62,294 nt of DNA. It comes from Phycicoccus flavus (GTDB lineage: Bacteria > Actinomycetota > Actinomycetes > Actinomycetales > Dermatophilaceae). Position 1 is the first letter of the stretch, and each line of letters starts with the position of its first letter. The notes under the pieces were generated by a model. It searched no databases and had not been told where the DNA came from. It was given only the letters and a program-made list of their open reading frames with translations. Position numbers and translations under genes: made by a program. The stretch is from NCBI RefSeq assembly GCF_004025965.2, contig NZ_SAYU02000017.1, positions 1 through 62,294 of the forward strand, read 5' to 3'. Positions 38,272 to 49,818 of the stretch are shown here, piece after piece.

Positions 38272-40530
38272 GTGCCCTCCCTCGACGACCTGCTGCGCGC
38301 CGCGGTCGCCGGGGTGGGCGGTGCCGAGCGCACCGGCCAGGTCGAGATGGCCGAGGCCGTCGCCGACGCCGTCCGCCGGCGCGAGCACCTGCTCGTCCAG
38401 GCCGGCACGGGCACCGGCAAGTCGCTGGCCTACCTCGTTCCCGCGGTGCAGCACGCCGTCGACACCGGGCGCACCGCCGTCGTCGCCACGGCCACCCTCG
38501 CGCTGCAGGCCCAGATCGTCGACCGCGACATGCCCCGCCTCGCGGAGGCGCTGGAGCCGGTCCTCGGCCGCCGGCCCACGTACGCCCTCGTCAAGGGCCG
38601 GCGCAACTACGTCTGCCTGCACAAGCTCGAGGGCGGCTTCCCCGACGAGGACGCCGACAGCCTCATGGCGGTCGGCGACGTCGACCGGTCGGCCGGACGC
38701 CTCGGCCAGGAGGTCGTGCGGCTGCGGCAGTGGGCCGAGCGCACCGAGTCCGGCGACCGCGACGAGCTCGTCCCCGGCGTCTCCGAGCGCGCCTGGCGAC
38801 AGGTGTCGGTGAGCGCCCAGGAGTGCCTGGGCTCGCGCTGCCCGATGGTCTCGGAGTGCTTCGTCGAGCGTTCCCGGGAGGCCGCGCGCGACGTCGACGT
38901 CGTCGTCACGAACCACTCGTTCATGGCCATCGACGCCTTCGAAGGGCGTCAGCTGCTGCCCGAGCACGACGTCCTCGTCGTCGACGAGGGCCACGAGCTC
39001 GTCGACCGGGTCACCTCGACGATCACCGACGAGCTGACCCCCGGGTCCGTGCGCGCGGCCGGCAAGCGCGCGGGCCGGCAGGCCGACGCCGCCGAGGCCC
39101 TCGACGACGCCGCGACCCTGCTGGAGTCGGTGCTCGAGCCGCTGCCCGAGGGCCGCCTGACGAGCCTGCCCGACGCGCTGGCCACCGCGCTCGGACGCAT
39201 CCGCGACGTCGCCCGGGCCGCCTCCACCGAGCTCAAGCCCCAGCAGGGCGAGCAGCCGGACACCGCGAAGCAGGTGGCCCGGGCCGCCGTCGACGAGCTG
39301 TTCGAGTCGGCCGAGCGGATGCTCGACGAGCGCGAGCTCGACGTCGTCTGGGTCTCGAAGGACCCGCGGCGCGGTCCGGTGCTGCGGGTGGCGCCGATGA
39401 GCGTCGCCATGCTCGTGCGGGACAAGGTGTTCGGCGACCGGACGGTCGTCATCACCTCGGCGACCCTCGAGCTCGGCGGCTCCTTCGACGCCGTGGCCGG
39501 GACCATCGGGCTGCGCGGCGAGGACGCCCCCCGGTGGCGCGGCCTGGACGTCGGCAGCCCGTTCGACTACCCGCGCCAGGGTGTCGCCTACGTCGCCACC
39601 CACCTGCCGCCGCCGGGGCGCGACGGGACGGCCCCGGAGACGCTGGACGAGATCGAGGCGCTGGTGCGGGCCGCCGGCGGGCGCACGCTCGGGCTGTTCT
39701 CGTCGATGCGCGCCGCCCGCGAGGCCACCGAGGTGATGCGCGAGCGGCTCGAGGACACCGACGTCGTCGTCCTCTGCCAGGGCGAGGACCAGATCGCGAC
39801 CCTCGTGCGCGAGTTCGCCAAGGACCCGCGGACCTGCCTGTTCGGCACCCTGTCGCTGTGGCAGGGCGTCGACGTCCCCGGCTCGTCCTGCCAGCTCGTC
39901 ATCGTCGACCGCATCCCCTTCCCCCGCCCGGACGACCCGCTGGCGTCGGCGCGCTCGCAGGCCATCGCCCGGATGGGCGGCAACGGCTTCATGGCGGTCT
40001 CGGCGACGCACGCGGCGCTGCGCCTGGCCCAGGGCGCCGGACGACTCATCCGCCGGTCCGACGACCGCGGTGTCGTCGCCTTCCTCGACTCGCGGATGAT
40101 GACGGGGCGCTACGCCGGGTTCCTCCAGCGCTCGCTGCCGCCGTTCTGGCCGACGGCCGACCGCGACCTCGTCCTCGGCGCCCTGCGGCGGCTCGACGAG
40201 ACCGCGCCCCCGCCGCTGCCGGTGAGCGAGCCGACCCTGCGCGGCCTCACCGGCGCCGTCGCGGGCACGACGATGGCCGCGGCCGCCCCGGAGCCCGCCG
40301 AGCGCCCCGTCGCCCACCCGCCCCCGCCGCCGGAGTCCGCCCGGACCGCCGTCACCCAGGGCCACGCGTGGAGCGCGCAGGAGGACGAGGAGCTGCGCGA
40401 CGGCGTCGGCCTCGGCCTGACGCTGGAGGAGCTCGCGGAGTCGATGGAGCTGCCGCCCGACGTCGTCGCCGCGCGGCTGGACGGGCTCGGCCTGGAGGCG
40501 GGCGCCGACGCGCGCCTGACCTTCGACTGA
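38272..40530 (+). CDS. DinG/XPD-like ATP-dependent DNA helicase
   Basis: Superfamily 2 iron-sulfur helicase of 752 residues. Motif [13 protein letters not shown] (about 44-55), Fe-S cysteines in [21 protein letters not shown], motif [12 protein letters not shown], motif III-like ITSATLEL, and the C-terminal domain with [14 protein letters not shown] and [11 protein letters not shown]. Likely role: unwinding structured or damaged DNA. The last about 70 residues include a SANT-like helix set ([17 protein letters not shown]), unusual for DinG. The GTG lies six bases after TAGTCT (38260-38265). Confidence 0.92.
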   Translation: MPSLDDLLRAAVAGVGGAERTGQVEMAEAVADAVRRREHLLVQAGTGTGKSLAYLVPAVQHAVDTGRTAVVATATLALQAQIVDRDMPRLAEALEPVLGRRPTYALVKGRRNYVCLHKLEGGFPDEDADSLMAVGDVDRSAGRLGQEVVRLRQWAERTESGDRDELVPGVSERAWRQVSVSAQECLGSRCPMVSECFVERSREAARDVDVVVTNHSFMAIDAFEGRQLLPEHDVLVVDEGHELVDRVTSTITDELTPGSVRAAGKRAGRQADAAEALDDAATLLESVLEPLPEGRLTSLPDALATALGRIRDVARAASTELKPQQGEQPDTAKQVARAAVDELFESAERMLDERELDVVWVSKDPRRGPVLRVAPMSVAMLVRDKVFGDRTVVITSATLELGGSFDAVAGTIGLRGEDAPRWRGLDVGSPFDYPRQGVAYVATHLPPPGRDGTAPETLDEIEALVRAAGGRTLGLFSSMRAAREATEVMRERLEDTDVVVLCQGEDQIATLVREFAKDPRTCLFGTLSLWQGVDVPGSSCQLVIVDRIPFPRPDDPLASARSQAIARMGGNGFMAVSATHAALRLAQGAGRLIRRSDDRGVVAFLDSRMMTGRYAGFLQRSLPPFWPTADRDLVLGALRRLDETAPPPLPVSEPTLRGLTGAVAGTTMAAAAPEPAERPVAHPPPPPESARTAVTQGHAWSAQEDEELRDGVGLGLTLEELAESMELPPDVVAARLDGLGLEAGADARLTFD

Positions 40531-40592
40531 GAGCGCCGAGCGCCCGGTGGGCACCGCGGCCGGACACGGCGGTCCTCGCTAGCCTCGGGGGC

Positions 40593-41843
40593 GTGCGGAT
40601 CCCGGTCGGAGAAGCGGACGCCGGGCGCCCGGCGCGGCTCATGCTCGCCGCGTCCGGCCTCACCGCGCTCGGCGCGCTCCCGCCCTTCCTCCTCGGCGCG
40701 CAGGCCGTCGGCGTCCGGGGCGACCTCGGCATCGGTCTCGGCGTCCTCGGCGGCGCGGTGAGCATCTTCTTCGCGGCCGCGGCGGCCGGGTCGGTGCTCG
40801 CCGGGCGCCTCGTGGACGGGGCGGGCCGGCGCACGGGGATCGTCGTCGCCGGGGGCCTCGTCGCGGTCGGGGGGCTCGTCATGGCCACGCTCGTGCACGG
40901 GCCCGCCGCCCTGCTCACCTGCATGGCCCTGCTGGGCCTCGGCAACGCCTGCTGCCAGACCGCGGCGAACACCTCGATGGCGCGGGCGCTGTCGGCCTCG
41001 CGGCGAGGGCTGGGGTTCGGCGTCAAGCAGTCGGCGGTGCAGCTGGCCGTCATGGCGGGCGGCATCGCCGTGCCGACGCTCGGGCGCTGGTTCGGCTGGC
41101 GCAGCACCTTCGTCACGAGCGCGGCGGTGGGGGCCGTCGTCGTCGCCTCCGCGCTGCTGCGCTCGCCCGCCGAGGCCGGGGGGCCGGTCGGCGCGGTCGA
41201 GCACCCGGACCGTCCCCCGTGGCCGCCGCTGCTGCTCTGCGGCCTGGCCATCACCTTCGCCAGCGCGGCCGCGAACTTCCTCGGCGCCTTCGTCGCGTCC
41301 TGGGGGTTCGAGGCGGGACTCGACCCGACGGCCACCGGGCTGCTCATGGCCGTGGGGTCGGCCGCGTCCATCGCGATGCGGGTGCTCGCCGGGTGGCGCG
41401 CGGACCGCCGCAACGGCGCGAACCTGCCCGTCGTCGCCGCGCAGATGCTCTCCGGGGCGGTGTGCCTGGCGGGCGTCGCCCTCGGCACGCCCTGGGCGGT
41501 CGTCGTCTTCGGGGTCCTCGCCTTCGCCGTCGGCTGGGCCTGGCCGGGGCTCATGCTCTTCGCCGTGGCCCGGGTCGGGCGGGACAGCCCGGCGCAGGCC
41601 TCGGGCGTCATCCAGGCCGGCGCTTTCGTCGGCGGCGCGGCGGGTCCGCTGCTGCTCGGGACGCTCGCGCAGCACGGGGGCTTCAGGGCGGCCTGGTTCG
41701 TCGGCGCCGGCTGCTTCGTCGTCGCCGGGGTCCTCGTGCTGCTCGCCCGGCGTGGGTTCCGGGCGGACCTGCTGGCCCGCCCGCCGCGCGAGCCCCTGGC
41801 CTGGGGCGGCGGACGGGTCCGGCCGGCGCCGCCGCAGGGCTGA
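40593..41843 (+). CDS. Major facilitator superfamily transporter
   Basis: 416 residues with about 12 predicted helices. The loop-2 motif GRLVDGAGRRTGI and the central charged loop (PAEAGGPVGAVEHPDRPPWPP) divide it into two halves; RVLAGWRADRR is the equivalent motif in the second half. Substrate unknown. The GTG at 40593 follows TAGCCT (40580-40585) by seven bases. Confidence 0.88.
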   Translation: MRIPVGEADAGRPARLMLAASGLTALGALPPFLLGAQAVGVRGDLGIGLGVLGGAVSIFFAAAAAGSVLAGRLVDGAGRRTGIVVAGGLVAVGGLVMATLVHGPAALLTCMALLGLGNACCQTAANTSMARALSASRRGLGFGVKQSAVQLAVMAGGIAVPTLGRWFGWRSTFVTSAAVGAVVVASALLRSPAEAGGPVGAVEHPDRPPWPPLLLCGLAITFASAAANFLGAFVASWGFEAGLDPTATGLLMAVGSAASIAMRVLAGWRADRRNGANLPVVAAQMLSGAVCLAGVALGTPWAVVVFGVLAFAVGWAWPGLMLFAVARVGRDSPAQASGVIQAGAFVGGAAGPLLLGTLAQHGGFRAAWFVGAGCFVVAGVLVLLARRGFRADLLARPPREPLAWGGGRVRPAPPQG

Positions 41844-41877
41844 CCCGGCGTCGGCGGCGGGTGGCAGAGTGAGCGCC

Positions 41878-42870
41878 ATGACCGAGGACCTCGCGCTCGC
41901 CCGGCGGGTGCCCCCGTACGTGCTCATCGCCGGGCCCGAGGGCGTCCTCGCCGAGCGCGGTTTGGCCGAGACCCTGGACCAGCTGCGGGTCACCTCCCCC
42001 GACCTCGAGGTCATCCGCCTCTACGCCGGCGCCTACGAGAGCGGCCAGCTCGTGCTGCACACCAGCCCGTCGCTGTTCGGCGGGGCCAAGTGCGTCGTCG
42101 TCCACGACGTCGACGAGGCCCCCGACGAGCTCCAGGCCGACCTGCTCGCCGTGCTCGCGGCGCCGCCGGAGCCCGACCTCACCCTCGTCGTGCTGCACAA
42201 GGGCGGGCAGCGGGGGAAGAAGGTGCTCGACGCACTGCGGGGGACCGGCGCGCGGGTGGTCGACGCCCCGGCGGTCAAGACCGACCGGGACAAGGCGGAC
42301 TTCGCCACCCATGAGTTCCGCCGCGCCCGGCGCAAGGCGACGGCCGAGGCCGTCCACGCCCTCGTCGAGGCCGTCGGCCGGGACGTCCGTGAGCTCGCGG
42401 CCGCGTGCGCCCAGCTCGTCGAGGACACCACCGGCGTCATCGACGAGAAGGTCGTCCTCACCTACCACGGTGGCAAGGTCGAGGCGACGGGCTTCCGGGT
42501 CGCCGACGCGACGATGGCCGGCGACCCCGCCGAGGCGCTGCGGCTGCTCCGGCACGCCATCGCCGTCGGTGTCGACCCCGTCCCCATCGTCGCCGTCCTG
42601 GCCCAGCAGGTGCGCCAGCTCATCAAGGTCGGCACCGCCGGTCGCGGCCGGTCCGGTGACATCGCCCGGGAGGTCGGCATGGCGCCGTGGCAGGTCGACC
42701 GGGCCCGCCGGACCCTCGGCGGCTGGACCGCCGACGACCTCGCGGTGGCCGTCCAGGTCCTCGCCGCGGCCGACGCGGAGGTCAAGGGTGGTGGCCGCGA
42801 CCCCGTCTACGCCGTCGAGCGGGCGGTGCTCGCCATCACCGCGCGCCACTCCCGCAACCGGACCGACTGA
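41878..42870 (+). CDS. holA: DNA polymerase III subunit delta
   Basis: Clamp-loader subunit that opens the beta clamp. 330 residues with an AAA+-like N-terminal fold lacking Walker residues ([61 protein letters not shown]) and a C-terminal helical domain ([26 protein letters not shown]). The ATG follows CAGAGT by seven bases. holA-rpsT adjacency is standard. Confidence 0.93.
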   Translation: MTEDLALARRVPPYVLIAGPEGVLAERGLAETLDQLRVTSPDLEVIRLYAGAYESGQLVLHTSPSLFGGAKCVVVHDVDEAPDELQADLLAVLAAPPEPDLTLVVLHKGGQRGKKVLDALRGTGARVVDAPAVKTDRDKADFATHEFRRARRKATAEAVHALVEAVGRDVRELAAACAQLVEDTTGVIDEKVVLTYHGGKVEATGFRVADATMAGDPAEALRLLRHAIAVGVDPVPIVAVLAQQVRQLIKVGTAGRGRSGDIAREVGMAPWQVDRARRTLGGWTADDLAVAVQVLAAADAEVKGGGRDPVYAVERAVLAITARHSRNRTD

Positions 42871-42901
42871 CCCGGCCCGGACGGCCTCGGGCCGACGCGT
42901 T

Positions 42902-42966
42902 TTGGCGGGTGGGCGCCGCCGCTGGTACCTTTGACGACTGCGTGCGCGTGTGGTCGCGCGCGCACG
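42902..42966 (+). promoter_or_regulatory. Probable rpsT promoter and 5' leader hairpin
   Basis: TTGGCG (42902-42907), 18 bases, TACCTT (42926-42931) is a good promoter pair. A hairpin with arms CGTGCGCG (42941-42948) and CGCGCACG (42959-42966) falls at the very 5' end of the predicted transcript. The leader is about 130 nt, long for this window. S20 genes elsewhere are autoregulated through their leaders; that is only a possibility here. Confidence 0.5.
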
Positions 42967-43070
42967 AGCACCATCCAGCGCGAGTCAACCACGGGTGCCC
43001 CACGCCCGGTCCCGACCCGCGTCTGCCGCCCTCTACGGCAACCGAACCCCGACCGAAGGCATACGAACCA

Positions 43071-43331
43071 GTGGCGAACATCAAGTCCCAGCTCAAGCGG
43101 ATCAAGACGAACCAGGTCGCGACCGACCGCAACAAGGCGGTCAAGTCCGAGTTCAAGACGGCGATCCGCCGCTTCCGCGCGGCCGCCGCCTCCGGCGACT
43201 CCGCCGCCGCGGGCGAGGCCCTCAAGGTCGCGTCGACCAAGCTCGACAAGGCCGTGAGCAAGGGCGTCATCCACAAGAACCAGGCCGCGAACAAGAAGTC
43301 CGCGATGGCCCGGCAGGCCGCCCAGCTCTGA
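43071..43331 (+). CDS. rpsT: 30S ribosomal protein S20
   Basis: 86 residues, Lys/Arg-rich, starting [14 protein letters not shown] after the GTG initiator and containing [13 protein letters not shown] and [20 protein letters not shown], all typical of S20. It binds 16S rRNA early in 30S assembly. The GTG start has GAAGG about eleven bases upstream. Followed by a strong hairpin. Confidence 0.97.
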   Translation: MANIKSQLKRIKTNQVATDRNKAVKSEFKTAIRRFRAAAASGDSAAAGEALKVASTKLDKAVSKGVIHKNQAANKKSAMARQAAQL

Positions 43332-43343
43332 GCCGAGCCGCCT

Positions 43344-43392
43344 GACCCGGCGAGGGCCCGTCACCGCACCGGTGACGGGCCCTCGCCGGGTC
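43344..43392. terminator. 23-bp perfect hairpin terminator after rpsT
   Basis: Bases 43344-43366 (starting GACCCGGCGAGGG) pair perfectly with 43370-43392 across the triloop CAC. It lies 13 bp past the rpsT stop and 13 bp before the stop of the convergent PemK-like gene, so it can serve both. No T-tract follows on the plus strand, as is common in high-GC actinobacteria. Confidence 0.85.
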
Positions 43393-43404
43393 CGGGCCGG
43401 AACG

Positions 43405-43935
43405 TCAGCCGGCCGCCCGCACGGCGGCGGCGACCTCGTCGAAGCGCTCGCGGGGGAGGACCGCGCCCTCCCGGCGCACGGCCGAGGGGTCGATCCGCAG
43501 GACCCGGTTCACCCGGACCTCGCTCGGCCGGCCGCGCGAGTCCCAGGCGCCGGAGCCGATGTCGACCCAGAGCCGCCCCGCCCGCCGCTCCTGCTCCTCG
43601 TCGCGGTCGTGGTCCTTGCTCGTCAGCTGGAGGGCGAGCAGCCACGGGCCGTCGCGCCCGACGAGCAGGACCGGCCGGTCCTTGCCGCGGGAGTGGTCCT
43701 CCTCGTAGGGCACCCAGGTCCAGACGATCTCCCCGGGGTCCGGCTCGCCGTCGGGCTCCGGGGCGTACGTCGGGTCCAGCGACCCGGTGAAGTCGCCGGG
43801 GTAGGCGCCGGCCGCCCGGGCCGGCGCCGAGGTACGGCGCGACGGGGCGGACGCCCGCCGGGTCCTCGTCGCGGCCCGCACCACCTCCCGGACGGCGGAG
43901 TCGAGCACGGGCCGGAGGATCCGCTGCCACTGCAT
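43405..43935 (-). CDS. PemK/MazF-like protein, copy 1
   Basis: 176 residues. After an Arg/Ala-rich N-terminal segment of about 45 residues comes a PemK-like core: [51 protein letters not shown], then [14 protein letters not shown] and [14 protein letters not shown]. MazF/PemK toxins are RNases, but they are about 110 residues and paired with an antitoxin, which is missing here. The ATG follows TAGGGT by seven bases. It is a tandem paralogue of the next minus-strand gene. Confidence 0.75.
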   Translation of the reverse strand: MQWQRILRPVLDSAVREVVRAATRTRRASAPSRRTSAPARAAGAYPGDFTGSLDPTYAPEPDGEPDPGEIVWTWVPYEEDHSRGKDRPVLLVGRDGPWLLALQLTSKDHDRDEEQERRAGRLWVDIGSGAWDSRGRPSEVRVNRVLRIDPSAVRREGAVLPRERFDEVAAAVRAAG

Positions 43936-43966
43936 GGGGGTGACCCTACTGACGCGGACGTGCCGG

Positions 43967-44452
43967 TCAGCGGTGGCGCCGGGCGACGGCGGCGGCCACC
44001 GCGTCGAACCGCTCGCGCGGCAGCACGGCGCCCTCGCGTCGCACCCGCCTCGGGTCGACGCGCACGACCCGGTCCACCCGCACCTCGCTCGGCCGGCGCT
44101 GCGGGTCCCAGCCGCCGACGCCGACGTCCACCCAGCGCGGACCGCGCGGCCCGGCGTTGCCCGGGTGGCCGCGGTGGGACCTCGAGGTGAGCTGCAGCCC
44201 GAGCAGCCACCGCCCGTCGCGGCCGACGAGCAGCACCGGGCGGTCCTTGCCCTGCCGGTGGTCCTCGGCGAACGGCACCCAGGTCCAGACGACCTCGCCG
44301 GGATCGGGGCGGCCGTCGGCCTTCGGGGAGTACTCCGGGACGAGCCGCCCGGTGAAGTCGCCGGGGTAGGGCGGTGCCAGCCCCAGCAGGGTGCGCAGCC
44401 ACCGTCCGAGCCGCGCGAGCACGGTCTCCGAGGTCCCCTCCCGGTCCGCCAT
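43967..44452 (-). CDS. PemK/MazF-like protein, copy 2
   Basis: 161 residues, paralogous to copy 1 over nearly the whole length: [85 protein letters not shown]. The N-terminal 25 residues differ. The ATG follows TACGCT by seven bases, so each copy has its own leaderless promoter. No antitoxin-like frame lies nearby; it may be a housekeeping relative of the toxin family. Confidence 0.75.
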   Translation of the reverse strand: MADREGTSETVLARLGRWLRTLLGLAPPYPGDFTGRLVPEYSPKADGRPDPGEVVWTWVPFAEDHRQGKDRPVLLVGRDGRWLLGLQLTSRSHRGHPGNAGPRGPRWVDVGVGGWDPQRRPSEVRVDRVVRVDPRRVRREGAVLPRERFDAVAAAVARRHR

Positions 44453-44578
44453 GGGCGGGAGCGTAGTGGCCGGCGCCGACGGCCGCAGGCGCTCGGCGCG
44501 GTTCGGGCGCACCGCCGGGACGTGGGACACTGGGTGCAGATCCCCGTCTCCGAGACCATCCGAGGAAACCCCGTCCCC

Positions 44579-46431
<1,853 letters not shown>

Positions 46432-46435
<4 letters not shown>

Positions 46436-47676
46436 CGGCGCCCGCAGCGACAACGACGTCCTCGGCCTCCACCACCACCGGTCACCAGCCCTCCCGGCTG
46501 CTCGTCCCGCTCTCCGCCCTCCTGTGGGGCACCCAGTTCGCCTTCCTCAACCCGGCGATCGGGATCATCCTCGTCGCCCTCTACGGCGCGAGCGCCCGCG
46601 AGGTCGGGCTGGCGCTCATGGCCTACAACGTCAGCGGGTTCGTCTCCACCCTCGTCGTGCCGTCGCGGGCCGACCGCTCGGGTGACTACCTGCGCCCGCT
46701 GCTCATGTGCGGCGGCTTCACCATCGCGCTCACGACCGCCCTGGCCCTGGTCTCGACCCTGCCGTTCGCGGTCCTCGCCCTCGTGGCGCTCGGCGGCCCG
46801 GCCGGGGTCGCGATCGGGCTGATCTTCGCCCACCAGCGGCACACCGGGGCCACCCCGGCCCAGATCATGCGGACCCGGGCGGTGTTCTCCTTCGCCTGGG
46901 TCGGCGGTCCGCCGCTCGCCGCCTTCCTCATGGGCTTCCTCGGCAACCGCTCGATCCTCTGGGCGGTCGCCGGGCTCGGCGTCCTCGGCCTCGGCCTCAC
47001 CCGGGTGATGATGCGCGAGCACGGGCGCTCTCCGCAGGCGGACGTGGCCCCGCCGTCCGGCGACCGGATGGCCGTCGCCCTGCGCCGGCCGGACGTCCTC
47101 GTGCTCCTCGCGGTCTTCGTCTCCCTCGGGGCGGCCGTGAGCGCGGCGGTGTCGGTGACGCCGCTCTACGTCACCCACGAGCTGGGCCTGAGCATGGAGT
47201 GGAGCGGGGTCGCCCTCGGCACCTGCGCCGCGCTCGAGATCCCCATCCTCGTCTCGCTCGGCCGGCTCACGACCCGGTTCGGCCCGCGCCGCGTCGTCGC
47301 CGCCGGCACCGTCCTCGGCCTCGCCTACTACGCGACGATGACCGTCGCCGGCGGCCCGGTCACCCTCGTCGCCGGCCAGCTGCTCAACGCCGTCTTCATC
47401 GCGACGATGTCCGGCGTCGGGCTCACCCTCTTCCAGGACGTCCTCGGCCGGCCGGGGCTCGCGTCCTCGCTCTTCATGAACACCACCCGCGTCGGAGCCA
47501 TCGTCTCCGGGCCGGTCATCGCGCTCGGCGGCGGCAGCGTCCTCGGGTACACCGGCGTCTACGCGCTCTGCGGCTGTCTCGTCGTCCTCGGCAGCGCCAT
47601 CCTCGTCCTCACCCGGGTGGGGGCCCGGGTGAGGACGAGCCGGCGGGCTCAGCCCGTCGGGCCCCCGGAGCGGTAG
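46432..47676 (+). CDS. MFS transporter, sugar-efflux (SetA/SetB) type
   Basis: 414 residues, about 12 helices, with a Thr/Ser-rich N-terminal tail. [18 protein letters not shown] is the loop 2-3 region; [13 protein letters not shown] is its counterpart. The pattern [24 protein letters not shown] resembles the sugar-efflux transporters SetA-C. Translation is coupled to lepA by a four-base overlap. Its last 28 bp overlap the 3' end of the convergent GH30 gene. Confidence 0.86.
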
Positions 47677-49631
47677 AGGCGGATCTGCGAGATCGACCAC
47701 CAATTGCCGGCCGAGGCCGTCGACGTGACCCGGACCCACCGGGCCGCGGTGGTCCTCGAGGTCACGGTCTCGAGCTGGCCGGTCCCGGTGCCTTCGCCGA
47801 AGGTGGTCCAGTGGGCGCCGTCCTTGCTCGTCTCCACGCGGTATCCGCGGGCGTAGTCGCCGAGGTTCCCGCCGCTGTCGACGTCGACGGTGTCGAAGGT
47901 CCGGACCCGGCGCAGGTCGATGGTCACGCTCTGACCGGGCGTCTGGCCGGTCCCGCTGGACCAGCGGGTCGAGCCGTCGCCGTCGACGACGAGCCCGGCG
48001 TCCTGCGCGTTCGAGGTGGCGGTGGCGTCGGCGCCGTCGGTCGAGACCTCGGTGGGTACCGAGCGGTCGAGGGCCCCGTCCGGGCCCCAGACGAAGGTCG
48101 CGACCGAACCGCCCGGCAGCGTGTACTCGAAGCGCTGCGCCCCGAGCCGGACGGCGAACGAGCGGGGGTCGTCGTTCTCGTTGTGGACGACGAGTGCGGT
48201 CGAACCGTCGGGGTTGCGGAACGCGACGTCGGTGACCTGCCCGTTCCACGCGGGGTTGCCGTAAGAGGTGGACCCGATGCGGACCGCGCCCGGCGCGACG
48301 AACTTCGAGAGATGGCCGATCGTGTAGTACTCCGCGTCGGTCCGCACGGTGCCGTCCGGCATCACGGTGACGAGCCCGGTGCAGGTGTCGCAGCCACCGA
48401 GGTGCGGTCCGCCGTCCTCGCGCAGGGCGATGTTCCAGTTCACGACCGACTTCGCCCAGTTGCGGGTCGTGCCGACGGTGAGGGTGCGCGCGTGCCAGGT
48501 GAGGGTGCCGCGGAAGATCTGCGGGACGGTGTCGTCCGGCCCGTGCGACCCGGAGCACTCGGTGAACCAGATCCCCTTCTTGGGGTAGGCGTCGTGCAGC
48601 GCCGTCTGGGCGCCGGGGTCGCCCGCATAGCAGTGGTAGGCGGTGCCGGCGACCCACGTGGCGGCGGGGGAGGCGAGCACCTCGTAGGGGTAGTCGGTCT
48701 CCGGGCTCTCACCGGGCGGGGTGTTCGCGACGTCGTCGGGGTGGGTGGCCCAGTTGTGGTCGTAGGCGAGGATGCGGGTGTGCGGGCTGGCAGCGCGCAG
48801 CAGCGGTCCGAGGGCCTCGATGACCTTCACCTCCTGACGCACCGGCAGGTCGGTGCCGGGGTAGCCGTCGGGTGTGCGGTTCTGCGGCTCGTTCTGCACG
48901 GTGAGGTAGTCGACCGGGACTCCGGCCGCGGCGTAGGCCTGGACGAACTTCACGAGGTAGCGGGCGTAGGCGTCGTAGACCTTCGGGTCGTCCTTGAGGC
49001 GTCCGCCGACCAGGCTGTGGCCCGTCTTCATCCACGCGGGCGGGCTCCACGGGGTGGCGAGCACGGTGATCTCCGGGTTCAGCCGCTTGGCCTCGCGCAG
49101 CAGGGGCAGCACCTGCTTCTCGTCGTGGGCGATGCTGAAGTGCTCGAGGGGGAAGTCGGTCTCCCCGGCGGGCACGTCGTCGTAGGTCCAGTGGTGGTCG
49201 TCGGCGGTGAAGTCGGAGGAGCCGACCGGCTGGCGCAGGAAGCTCACCCCGATACCGTCCCTGGGGTCGAACAGCGAGCGCATCGTCGCCTCGCGGGTGG
49301 CGGGGTCGAGACCGGAGAGCACCGCGGCCGAGGAGTCGGTGATCGAGGCGCCGAAGCCGTCCATGCTCTGGAACCGCTGCCGTGGGTCGACCCGGATGGT
49401 CGTGAGGTCGGACCCGCCCTCGGTGAAGTGGACGGGGGCCCGCTCGTGGAGCAGCTCCGCACGGTCCGGGGTGGTCACCCAGACCCGGACCGGGACCTCG
49501 TCCGCGGCGGACTTCCCGGGGGCGGCGATGCCGGGCGCCGCCGACAGCACGGTCACGCCGAGCGCGAGCGCGCCCGTGGTGGCGACGAGCGTGCGGCCGC
49601 GCCGCGCTCGCCGGTGGGTGGTTCTCGTCAT
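47649..49631 (-). CDS. Secreted GH30 glycoside hydrolase with F5/8-type C domain
   Basis: 660 residues. The signal peptide (RTLVATTGALALGVTVLSAAPGIAA) is followed by a GH30 TIM barrel and side beta-domain: QSMDGFGASITDSSA, acid/base E248 in LTVQNEPQN, nucleophile E358 in IWFTECSGS. The C-terminal about 130 residues form an F5/8 type C (CBM32-like) carbohydrate-binding domain. GH30 enzymes include glucosylceramidases and beta-1,6-glucanases; the actual glycan is unknown. The ATG has GAGGAGA eight bases upstream. Divergent from the LacI regulator, its likely controller. Confidence 0.92.
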   Translation of the reverse strand: MTRTTHRRARRGRTLVATTGALALGVTVLSAAPGIAAPGKSAADEVPVRVWVTTPDRAELLHERAPVHFTEGGSDLTTIRVDPRQRFQSMDGFGASITDSSAAVLSGLDPATREATMRSLFDPRDGIGVSFLRQPVGSSDFTADDHHWTYDDVPAGETDFPLEHFSIAHDEKQVLPLLREAKRLNPEITVLATPWSPPAWMKTGHSLVGGRLKDDPKVYDAYARYLVKFVQAYAAAGVPVDYLTVQNEPQNRTPDGYPGTDLPVRQEVKVIEALGPLLRAASPHTRILAYDHNWATHPDDVANTPPGESPETDYPYEVLASPAATWVAGTAYHCYAGDPGAQTALHDAYPKKGIWFTECSGSHGPDDTVPQIFRGTLTWHARTLTVGTTRNWAKSVVNWNIALREDGGPHLGGCDTCTGLVTVMPDGTVRTDAEYYTIGHLSKFVAPGAVRIGSTSYGNPAWNGQVTDVAFRNPDGSTALVVHNENDDPRSFAVRLGAQRFEYTLPGGSVATFVWGPDGALDRSVPTEVSTDGADATATSNAQDAGLVVDGDGSTRWSSGTGQTPGQSVTIDLRRVRTFDTVDVDSGGNLGDYARGYRVETSKDGAHWTTFGEGTGTGQLETVTSRTTAARWVRVTSTASAGNWWSISQIRLYRSGGPTG

Positions 49632-49680
49632 CGCACACGTCTCCTCGTCGAGCCGGTCGTTCGGTGCCCTCCGCGGCTCC

Positions 49681-49817
49681 TGTAACATCTGTAACGCCAG
49701 GTGCCCGCGGACTGGTGAGGGCCGCCCAGGGATGGGTCGCCCCGCGGAGTTCTCAACGATCATGCACCAGGTCAGGCTGCGGCTCCAGGGTGCGTGACGA
49801 TGAAACGGATGTAACGC
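49681..49817. promoter_or_regulatory. Candidate LacI-family operators between GH30 and lacI-like genes
   Basis: Two similar sites flank this divergent gap: TGTAACATCTGTAACGCC at 49681-49698 and TGAAACGGATGTAACGC at 49801-49817. Each is a direct repeat with a nine-base period and they share TGTAACGC. The second site abuts the regulator ATG, which would allow autoregulation. LacI proteins usually bind palindromes, so the direct-repeat form is unusual. Confidence 0.45.
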
Positions 49818-49818
49818 A

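Noticed and set aside
36436-40554. Very long minus-strand open frame of 1372 codons
   Set aside because: Only the fhs part (36436-38142) is real. The rest is antisense to the DinG-like helicase and reads as Arg/Gly/Ala/Val-rich shadow sequence caused by GC-biased codons.
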